Of a stretch of DNA of 8,546 nucleotides, positions 1 through 5,945 are shown piece after piece. The notes under the pieces are model-generated. The model had not been told where the DNA came from, searched no databases, and worked only from the letters and a program-made list of their open reading frames with translations. The DNA comes from an uncultured Prevotella sp. (GTDB taxonomy: Bacteria; Bacteroidota; Bacteroidia; Bacteroidales; Bacteroidaceae): the NCBI GenBank assembly GCA_905373605.1, contig CAJPTO010000131.1:1-8546 (forward strand), read 5' to 3'. A program made the position numbers and the translations under genes. Numbering within the stretch: the first letter of the stretch is position 1; each line of letters opens with the position of its first letter.

Positions 1-1104
1 GGGTATGTGAACAACGTTCTTCGCAATGCCGAACAGCCACAATTCAGCCATAGGGAGCTGCCCATCATGCGCGGCGAGTGTCACGGGCTGCGTGCTTTCT
101 TGCACTTCGACCTTGTTCGGCTATTTGCTGAAGACTACACTCGTGGCAACGCTTCGACCCGCGGCATACCTTATGCCACCACGTTCGACCTCAACAACAA
201 ACCCCTTCTGTCGCTACACGACACGTACAAGCAGATACTCAAAGACCTCGATGAGGCTGAAAGGCTGCTTGCAGACGACAACGAAGTGAACGTTGAGCAG
301 ACACCAACGGGCGATTATCTCAAGGGTAGGGCCGTTTTTTTCAACAAGTATGCAGTGGCTGCTACCAAGGCGCGCGTGTTTTATGCCATGAACGACACGG
401 CCAATGCTGCTAAGTATGCACGGATGGTGATAGCTGCTGACGGCAACTTCTCGCTCAAGAAACTCACAACAATGGCCGATGTGAAACGTTTTCCTGCAAA
501 GGGTGAAATAATCTTCGGACTTTACAACAATACGTTGTCGGCCGACGTGTCTTCTATGTTTCTTTCGCAAACGGCTCGCGGCACATTCACTGAAGGAAGA
601 CGAGATTTGGAAGAACTTTATGAAACTTCTGCCTTCTCGGCCACGAGTGCAGACCTGCGCTACACGGGATATTTCAGGCAGAACACCACACCAGATGGCA
701 TCAAAACCTATTCGTTCGTACGACTTCTGGAAAGCGACACGCAGGTTAACACCAATCCGCTACAAGGCCTTACCCTCATTCGCATCCCAGAAATGTATTA
801 CATTCTTAGCGAATGCACCTATGATAACGACAAGAGCGAGGCTGTGCGACTGCTCAATTTGGTGAGAGCCAGCCGTGGACTTGAGGCCGTTGCAGCCGAT
901 AAAGTGGCAGACCGAACGGCTTTCGACAAGGAAGTGATGCGTGAACGCATGCGCGAGATGCCAGGCGAAGGACAATCGTTCTTCGCGTTGAAGCATTACA
1001 ACAAACCTTTCGGCGACTATCGCGGCATCAACTCTTTCCAACCGTCAAGCACCATCTTCGTGTTGCCTTGGCCAGAGAGAGAGAAAGAATATGGAGGACA
1101 ATAA
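1..1104 (+). CDS. SusD/RagB family nutrient-uptake outer-membrane lipoprotein, 5'-truncated
   Basis: This is the C-terminal 367 residues of a SusD/RagB-type protein, the surface substrate-binding lid that works with a SusC/RagA TonB-dependent channel. The frame is open to the left edge, so the lipoprotein signal and the first part of the N-terminal domain lie outside the window; an internal GTG at 7 is not the true start. Visible residues 23-45 carry the family's TPR-like signature (RGECHGLRAFLHFDLVRLF). Residues near 261-295 (RIPEMYYILSECTYD, then LNLVRASRGL) match the helical repeat of the C-terminal SusD_RagB domain, and the end (FVLPWPEREKEYGGQ) fits the usual SusD C-terminal motif. The DUF4843 gene starts 14 nt after the TAA. 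A full-length member is usually roughly 450-550 residues, so about 100 or more are missing. The ligand cannot be read from sequence; the linked proteases favour a peptide or glycopeptide, as for RagB (inference). Confidence 0.93.
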   Translation, partial: GYVNNVLRNAEQPQFSHRELPIMRGECHGLRAFLHFDLVRLFAEDYTRGNASTRGIPYATTFDLNNKPLLSLHDTYKQILKDLDEAERLLADDNEVNVEQTPTGDYLKGRAVFFNKYAVAATKARVFYAMNDTANAAKYARMVIAADGNFSLKKLTTMADVKRFPAKGEIIFGLYNNTLSADVSSMFLSQTARGTFTEGRRDLEELYETSAFSATSADLRYTGYFRQNTTPDGIKTYSFVRLLESDTQVNTNPLQGLTLIRIPEMYYILSECTYDNDKSEAVRLLNLVRASRGLEAVAADKVADRTAFDKEVMRERMREMPGEGQSFFALKHYNKPFGDYRGINSFQPSSTIFVLPWPEREKEYGGQ

Positions 1105-1118
1105 AAATCAATGCTCAG

Positions 1119-1835
1119 ATGAAACGTAATTTCAAACATATACTGATGGCCGGAGCCTGTTTGCTGACGCTTGGGGCGTGCAGCAACGTGGATTATGCTG
1201 GCGAATACAGCGACGACGGTACCTACCAGACTGGCAACCAGGCTTATTTCTTTTTCGCAGAGCCTGGCGACACGCTGTTGAATTATTCTTTTGGCGTGAA
1301 ACCGCTCGACACTCTGTCGCACATTGTCTACGTTCCTGTACAATTGGCCGGCCACTTGTCGGCCGAAAGGCAATCTTTCAGCGTAGAGGTCGTGGCAGGC
1401 AGCACTGCCGTGCGCGATAAGCATTACACGCTTGATGCCGACACGTTGGCTTTCTTGCCCAATGCCCATCGAGCCTACGTGCCAGTAAAGCTTTTGCGTG
1501 CCAATCTTTCGGAAGACCGCAACGACTCCATTTTCCTTGTGCTGCGATTGGTGCCCACAGCTAGCATTGGCGTTAGGTTTGCTGCTAACAACAGGGTGAA
1601 AATCACGTTCAACAATGTACTCTCAAAACCCGACTTCTGGACGGTTATGGAAACTTATTGGGGACTCGGTGCATTCACGAAGAACAAGTATCGCAAACTG
1701 CTCGCTTACTATGATGGCAATGAAGATGCCATAAGGCAAATACTTGCTGGCACGGATGCCACTGCTCAAGGCTATCTGTACCAAAGAGTGCAGGAGGTGG
1801 TGGCCTACTTCTTGGCCCATCCAGACGAACTATGA
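1119..1835 (+). CDS. DUF4843 domain-containing lipoprotein
   Basis: This is a 238-residue predicted outer-membrane lipoprotein. The start at 1119 was chosen because it gives a clean type II signal peptide: MKRNF, a hydrophobic stretch, then lipobox LGAC with Cys21 followed by SNVD. An upstream in-frame ATG at 1068 would add 17 charged residues overlapping the SusD gene and bury the signal, and the ATG at 1111 is out of frame. After a polar linker the body has paired beta-rich blocks (YVPVQLAGHLS near residue 68, YVPVKLLRANLS near residue 118). A C-terminal motif near residues 168-190 (SKPDFWTVMETYWGLGAFTKNKYR is split here as SKPDFW with Trp174, then YWGLGAFTKNKY) is typical of DUF4843. The molecular role of the family is not established. 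These proteins commonly sit just downstream of SusC/SusD pairs, so an accessory ligand-binding role at the surface is likely (inference). Confidence 0.88.
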   Translation: MKRNFKHILMAGACLLTLGACSNVDYAGEYSDDGTYQTGNQAYFFFAEPGDTLLNYSFGVKPLDTLSHIVYVPVQLAGHLSAERQSFSVEVVAGSTAVRDKHYTLDADTLAFLPNAHRAYVPVKLLRANLSEDRNDSIFLVLRLVPTASIGVRFAANNRVKITFNNVLSKPDFWTVMETYWGLGAFTKNKYRKLLAYYDGNEDAIRQILAGTDATAQGYLYQRVQEVVAYFLAHPDEL

Positions 1836-1836
1836 A

Positions 1837-1865
1837 TTAGGCACGAAGGTTTTCGGCGCGCCTAA
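1837..1865 (+). repeat. Imperfect inverted repeat in the DUF4843/PKD-like gap
   Basis: TTAGGC (1837-1842) is complementary to GCCTAA (1860-1865). Inside it, CGAA (1844-1847) can pair with TTCG (1852-1855) around a GGTT loop, leaving an asymmetric internal bulge. It begins one nt after the TGA of the DUF4843 gene. No T-run follows, so it is not a convincing terminator. The remaining bases to 1911 form an A-rich leader for the next gene. It could modestly stabilise or process the polycistronic RNA, or be fortuitous. Confidence 0.35.
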
Positions 1866-1911
1866 GATGGTGCATCAAGCCGAGTGCCTTCATAACAGAC
1901 AAAGAAATACA

Positions 1912-3351
1912 ATGATGATAAAGAAACATTTGCTATACGCCGTAACGCTTTCGCTGTGTGCGTTCTCGTTACAGTCGTGCCTCACCGACGACTCTACATC
2001 GCCCTCGGGAAATGCCTCCAAGCTGTCGTTGAGCCAAGAATTACAAACCAAATACACCCTCGACCGCTGGGACACACTTAAGATAACGCCTCAAGTGGTG
2101 CAAACCAATGCACAGAAACCTGTGGCCTACGAGTGGGAAATAAACCAAAAAGTGGTGTCCACCGCTCCGCAACTCAACTATGTTTGCCAAGACTTTGGGG
2201 TGTTTCCTTGCCGTTTAAAGGTGAACAATGGCGACAACATACAGTATTATGAGTTCGAACTGAACGTACAATATTCTTATGTCGAAGGCTTATACATACT
2301 TGCCAAGCACAATGGCCGAAGCATCGTGTCGTATTTGCCCGAACCGCAGAGCAACAAGCAGTTCGACTTGGACGTTCTCCAGAAAAACAATCCCAACATC
2401 GACTTCACAGCTGGGCCTAAAGGCATCGACTATGCCTTGGCACGCGACAACAAAACACCGCTTATCTATGTGGCAGTGGGAAACCCAAGCGTAATCTATG
2501 AACTCAACGCCAATCTTATGACCACATTGTTTAAGACGAACGCGGCAGGGAATATCTCTTATCTCAGGCGTAGTGCCTTGACCTACCCCAAGTCGATGTT
2601 GACAATGGTAGACCATGTGCCTTATCGGCTGACTCTTTCCGAAACGTCGCTCTTCGATCTCGGCAAAAACATTAAAGACAGCCTGAAGTCGGACGTGGCT
2701 TTGGCTGATGCTGCCACTGCTTGGAAACAGCAAGACCTGCGTTATGTGCAAGGCTACCTGCTTTTTGACAATGCACAAGGGCGGCTCATAACCCAAAAGG
2801 TGCAGGCAACGGGCAGCATGCCCGCCCAATTGCTCAAAGGTACCTTTGCCGGCGACTCGCTTATTGGCATGGGTAGCGTGGACAGCGAACGAAATGTGGT
2901 GCTTGTTACTTGGAATAAGGCCGCACAAAAGTTCAGGTGCTACTATCTCTACCCTGGTTTTTACCCCTCTAATAAAACCAAGGTGGAGGTGGCAACGCTC
3001 AAACTTGCAACAGATGTGCCCACCAGTGCTGGCCTTTCTAAGACATCGGTGGTAAGGGTGTCGCCAGAGAAAAATTTGCTTTATTATGCCACGGGCAACA
3101 AACTGTATGCCTACAACGTGCTTTCCAACGGGAATTTCCCGACAAGTGCCTTGACCTCCTTCGGAGAAACGGGCGAAACCATCGTCGACATGTGGATAAC
3201 AACGGGTAGCGACAGACTTTTCGTGGCCACCAATGAGGCTGGCAGCGCACTTCCGGGCAGCATTTATTGCTTCGACCTGAACGAAAACAAGTTGCTTTGG
3301 ACCAAAAAGAACGTCACGGGAACGATAACCAGCATCACTTACAGACATTAA
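1912..3351 (+). CDS. PKD-like family lipoprotein
   Basis: This is a 479-residue predicted surface lipoprotein. The ATG at 1912 (or the adjacent ATG at 1915) opens a type II signal peptide: MMIKK, a hydrophobic segment, then LQSC with Cys23 followed by LTDDS. An A-rich leader (aaagaaatac) precedes it, as is usual in Bacteroidota; longer in-frame starts would overlap the DUF4843 gene and hide the signal. Residues about 47-122 form a PKD-like Ig fold, with VAYEWEINQK, a Val-Ser-Thr loop, then FPCRLKVNNGD and YYEFELNVQY. Residues about 123-479 are rich in short beta strands (GLYILAKHNG, LIYVAVGNPSVIYEL, NLLYYATGNKLYAYN, IYCFDLNENKLLW), suggesting a beta-propeller-like binding domain. No catalytic motif was seen. 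PKD-like lipoproteins recur beside SusD and DUF4843 genes, so a ligand-binding surface role in the same complex is likely; the ligand is unknown. Confidence 0.87.
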   Translation: MMIKKHLLYAVTLSLCAFSLQSCLTDDSTSPSGNASKLSLSQELQTKYTLDRWDTLKITPQVVQTNAQKPVAYEWEINQKVVSTAPQLNYVCQDFGVFPCRLKVNNGDNIQYYEFELNVQYSYVEGLYILAKHNGRSIVSYLPEPQSNKQFDLDVLQKNNPNIDFTAGPKGIDYALARDNKTPLIYVAVGNPSVIYELNANLMTTLFKTNAAGNISYLRRSALTYPKSMLTMVDHVPYRLTLSETSLFDLGKNIKDSLKSDVALADAATAWKQQDLRYVQGYLLFDNAQGRLITQKVQATGSMPAQLLKGTFAGDSLIGMGSVDSERNVVLVTWNKAAQKFRCYYLYPGFYPSNKTKVEVATLKLATDVPTSAGLSKTSVVRVSPEKNLLYYATGNKLYAYNVLSNGNFPTSALTSFGETGETIVDMWITTGSDRLFVATNEAGSALPGSIYCFDLNENKLLWTKKNVTGTITSITYRH

Positions 3352-3356
3352 CAGCT

Positions 3357-3388
3357 GTTGGCATGGGGGCTGTAACCCTCATGCCAAC
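3357..3388 (+). promoter_or_regulatory. Strong intercistronic RNA hairpin
   Basis: GTTGGCATG (3357-3365) pairs perfectly with CATGCCAAC (3380-3388). The stem continues through a G-U wobble (3366/3379) and three G-C pairs (3367-3369 with 3376-3378), giving 13 pairs around a six-base loop, CTGTAA. It starts five nt after the TAA of the PKD-like gene and ends 13 nt before the first possible ATG of the next gene (3402). No T-run follows (CCAAACAAATAGG), so a classical intrinsic terminator is unlikely. A processing, stabilising or partial-attenuation element between the lipoprotein and protease parts of the operon is more plausible. The structure is read from sequence; the function is inference. 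Confidence 0.6.
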
Positions 3389-3425
3389 CCAAACAAATAG
3401 GATGACAACAAATCAAATCAAGACA

Positions 3426-5945
3426 ATGGCGCGTAAAGTTGGAATGGCATTATTCCTTTTATGTCTCGTTGTGCAAGCTTTTGCCCAAGACAAAAAGGCA
3501 GACGACAACAAGAAGGCGAAAAAAGAAACGAAATACGACAGGCTTTTCAAAGACAAAAAGAAAGAAACTGCGCGAAGCCGCTTTATCTCCTTACACAAAG
3601 CCGATAATAAACTGTACATGGAAGTGCCTGTGAAGCTGATGGGCAGGGAGATGTTGTTGAGTGGAGCCGTATCATCTACCACCGACCCTACTTACATCAC
3701 CGTGGGGACGAAGAATTTCGCACCCTTGCATTTCTTCTTTGAAGTGCAAGACAGCAACTTGGTGATGAAAACACCCAACAGGGTGGTGTATTCTGATGGC
3801 AATGCAACGGCCGAGATGCGCCAAGCATTGGACATCAGCTACCGCGACCCCGTGTTGATGGGCTTTAAGGTTGAGGCTTACAACAATGATAGCTCGGCCG
3901 TCGTTGTGGATGTCACCAACTTCTTGGCACGGCCCAACGCCATGTTGCCACTCATACCCAACAAAGTGGGCGACTTGGCTGTGAGTGCCTCCCCCAAGAG
4001 CGAGATGTCGTTCATCCGCTCCATCAAAAGTTTTGAGAATAACCTCGTTGTAAAAGCCGACTTCAACTATTTGCTTACGGCCACATTGATGTCTTTGCCT
4101 GTGGCCAGCCAAATTCCCACAACCGTGGGAGCTACGTTCAGCATTTCTTTGCTGACCGAAAGCAAGATGCGTCAACGCATTGCCGACTCGCGTGTGGGCA
4201 TCGCGGCTGTGTCGAAGCTTACTTTCGATGACAACATCGCCAAAAGCAAACCCACGTTCGTGGCACAGCGTTGGAACATCGTGCCTAAAAATGCAAAGGC
4301 TTATGCACAAGGCAAGGGCAGCGAGCCCGTGAAACCCATACGCTTCTACATTGACAACGCTTTCCCACGTCACTGGAAGGTGCCCATTAAACGGGGGGTG
4401 GAGTTGTGGAACAAGGCTTTTGAACAGGCTGGATACCATAATGCCATTGAAGCCGTTGAGTTTCCCACGGACGACACCACGTTTGATGCCGACAACATGA
4501 TCTTCTCTTGCATTAGATATGTGCCTACCACCTCTGAAAAAACATCGTCGGCGTTCATGGCTAATCCGCAAACGGGAGAGATTGTCAATGCTTCGGTGTA
4601 TGTTCCCGCCAATGTGGGCGAGCAAATATATCGTTGGTTTCTCATTGGTGAGGGTGCTGCCGAACCAAAGGTGCGGTCTTCGCAACTGCTGCAAGCAAAG
4701 TTCAACGAGGGGCTGACTTATGTCGTGGCGCGAGAGGTGGGACATGTGTTGGGATTGCTCGACAACCTGGGCGCATCCTCATCATATCCCGTTGACTCGC
4801 TTCGCAATGCCAACTTCACCAACGCAAACGGGCTGGCTGCTTCCATCATGGCCAATACGCCTTTCAACTATGTGGCACAGCCTGCCGACAAGAATGTGCT
4901 GTTTATGCCATCGGCTGTAGGCGTTTATGATAAGCATGCCATTGAATGGAACTACCGTTACTTCGACCCGGCAAAGGTTAGTGCACTGGAAGAAGCACAA
5001 ATCCTGGAGAGAATGGTTGACCAACGCGTGGCCAACCCACGTTATCGCTACTTCCGCTCTTCTTCAATGGCCTGGGACCCGCGTGTGCAAGAAGCTGCTT
5101 TGGGCAACAATGCCATCAAGGCCAGCGAATACGGACTGAGAAACTTGCAGGTGGTTGAGGCTAACCTGTACAACTGGGTGAAGAACGATGAGGACAGCCG
5201 CATCAAGGAAAAACTTTACCTCACCATTGCGCAGCAGCGTTATGCTTTTTTCAAACGTGTGTTGAGCAATGTGGGGGGATTGTGGCTCAACGACATGAAA
5301 CTGTCTTCGGGAACACCACGTTATGAAGTTGTTACAAAGGCACGCCAACGCCAGTCCATGCTTTGGTGTCTGAACATGGCCAAACGGTTTAAGCGTTATG
5401 CCGACCCTACATTCGAACGCAAAGGCTTCATCTCCGTGAGCTATTACGACCAGTTGCTGGAGTTTATCGGCTACGACCTCTTTGGCGTTCGCACGCGTTT
5501 GGCCGTAACCTCCCACTTGTCTCCGCAGAGTTACACCCAAAAGGAATACTTCGACGACCTCTTCGCGGCCCTTTTCCAAAGTGTGGCCCTGCAGAAAGCC
5601 CCTTCGCAAGAAGAAAGGGTGTTGCAACGCACTTATCTAACGTACTCGCGAGCAATCGTAGACAAAGCCAATAAGCAGGGCGGCAATGGGCCGGCCGCGC
5701 TTCAGTCCACCAATCTGATGGCTGGCATGCGCGATGCTGCAGCCTATGGCAACCCCACGGCATCGTTAGCACCCACAGTCGATGCTGCATTGTTGGACAA
5801 TTCGGCCCTCTTCTTTTACAGCTCGCTGCTTAAGTTGAAACCAATGCTCGAGAAATGTCTTCAGTCTAACCTTTCGCCGGATGCACGCTCGCACTACGAG
5901 ATGTTGCTCTTTAAGGTGAACAAAGCTTTGGAGGATGGGAAATGA
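3426..5945 (+). CDS. Secreted DUF5117/DUF5118 metalloprotease-family protein with a degenerate zinc site (probable pseudoprotease)
   Basis: This is an 839-residue exported protein. The start at 3426 gives a short type I signal peptide (MARKVG, hydrophobic core, cleavage likely after AFA20) and then a Lys-rich linker; an in-frame ATG at 3402 (8 residues longer) is equally possible. Residues about 37-87 fit DUF5118 (YDRLFKD, SRFISLHKADNKLYMEVP), about 90-290 fit DUF5117 (RVGIAAVSKLTFDD, FVAQRWNIVPKN), and the rest aligns with the metzincin-type catalytic region (WNKAFEQAGYHNAIEAVEFP, SCIRYVPT, TGEIVNA). The zinc motif HExxHxxGxxHN is replaced by R436-E-V-G-H440-V-L-G-L-L-D446-N. The first and third His ligands are lost; Glu437, His440 and Gly443 remain. 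The Met-turn is SIMAN (Met475) instead of SIMDY. The frame is intact and length is normal for the family, so a non-catalytic binding, chaperone or regulatory role is likely (inference). No type IX C-terminal signal was recognised. It overlaps the next gene by four nt. Confidence 0.9.
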   Translation: MARKVGMALFLLCLVVQAFAQDKKADDNKKAKKETKYDRLFKDKKKETARSRFISLHKADNKLYMEVPVKLMGREMLLSGAVSSTTDPTYITVGTKNFAPLHFFFEVQDSNLVMKTPNRVVYSDGNATAEMRQALDISYRDPVLMGFKVEAYNNDSSAVVVDVTNFLARPNAMLPLIPNKVGDLAVSASPKSEMSFIRSIKSFENNLVVKADFNYLLTATLMSLPVASQIPTTVGATFSISLLTESKMRQRIADSRVGIAAVSKLTFDDNIAKSKPTFVAQRWNIVPKNAKAYAQGKGSEPVKPIRFYIDNAFPRHWKVPIKRGVELWNKAFEQAGYHNAIEAVEFPTDDTTFDADNMIFSCIRYVPTTSEKTSSAFMANPQTGEIVNASVYVPANVGEQIYRWFLIGEGAAEPKVRSSQLLQAKFNEGLTYVVAREVGHVLGLLDNLGASSSYPVDSLRNANFTNANGLAASIMANTPFNYVAQPADKNVLFMPSAVGVYDKHAIEWNYRYFDPAKVSALEEAQILERMVDQRVANPRYRYFRSSSMAWDPRVQEAALGNNAIKASEYGLRNLQVVEANLYNWVKNDEDSRIKEKLYLTIAQQRYAFFKRVLSNVGGLWLNDMKLSSGTPRYEVVTKARQRQSMLWCLNMAKRFKRYADPTFERKGFISVSYYDQLLEFIGYDLFGVRTRLAVTSHLSPQSYTQKEYFDDLFAALFQSVALQKAPSQEERVLQRTYLTYSRAIVDKANKQGGNGPAALQSTNLMAGMRDAAAYGNPTASLAPTVDAALLDNSALFFYSSLLKLKPMLEKCLQSNLSPDARSHYEMLLFKVNKALEDGK
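5930..5945 (+). promoter_or_regulatory. Shine-Dalgarno-like GGAGG and ATGA overlap coupling the two protease genes
   Basis: GGAGG at 5930-5934 lies seven nt before the ATG at 5942, and that ATG overlaps the upstream gene's TGA stop (5943-5945) as ATGA. The arrangement predicts translational coupling. Shine-Dalgarno sites are generally weak or absent in Bacteroidota, and the other starts in this window show only A-rich leaders. This one could also arise by chance, because the codons for Glu-Asp-Gly encode it. Confidence 0.6.

Noticed and set aside
1068..1118. Earlier start for the DUF4843 gene at 1068
   Set aside because: It would overlap the SusD gene and put 17 charged residues before an obvious lipoprotein signal that begins at 1119.
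1836..1911. Promoter for the PKD-like gene
   Set aside because: I looked for the Bacteroidota -7 element TAnnTTTG and an upstream TTTG and found no convincing pair in this gap or the 3352-3425 gap.
2290..3348. Long minus-strand reading frame (352 codons) opposite the PKD-like gene
   Set aside because: It is antisense to a lipoprotein with a clear signal peptide and domain, and its translation has no recognisable domain. It is a shadow of the plus-strand codon pattern.
3357..3388. Classical rho-independent terminator
   Set aside because: The stem is strong but the bases after it are CCAAACAAATAGG, with no T-run, and the next gene starts within about 40 nt on the same strand.
3672..4745. Long minus-strand reading frame (357 codons) opposite the first protease
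   Set aside because: The translation is His/Gly-rich and low in recognisable structure, and it is wholly antisense to a conserved family member.
5064..5627. Minus-strand reading frame opposite the protease C-terminal region
   Set aside because: No signal, domain or leader was seen; it overlaps conserved plus-strand coding sequence.
3426..5945. Upstream protease as a decaying pseudogene
   Set aside because: There is no frameshift or internal stop, the signal peptide and domain blocks are preserved and length is normal. Substitutions confined to the active site fit a pseudoenzyme better than random decay.
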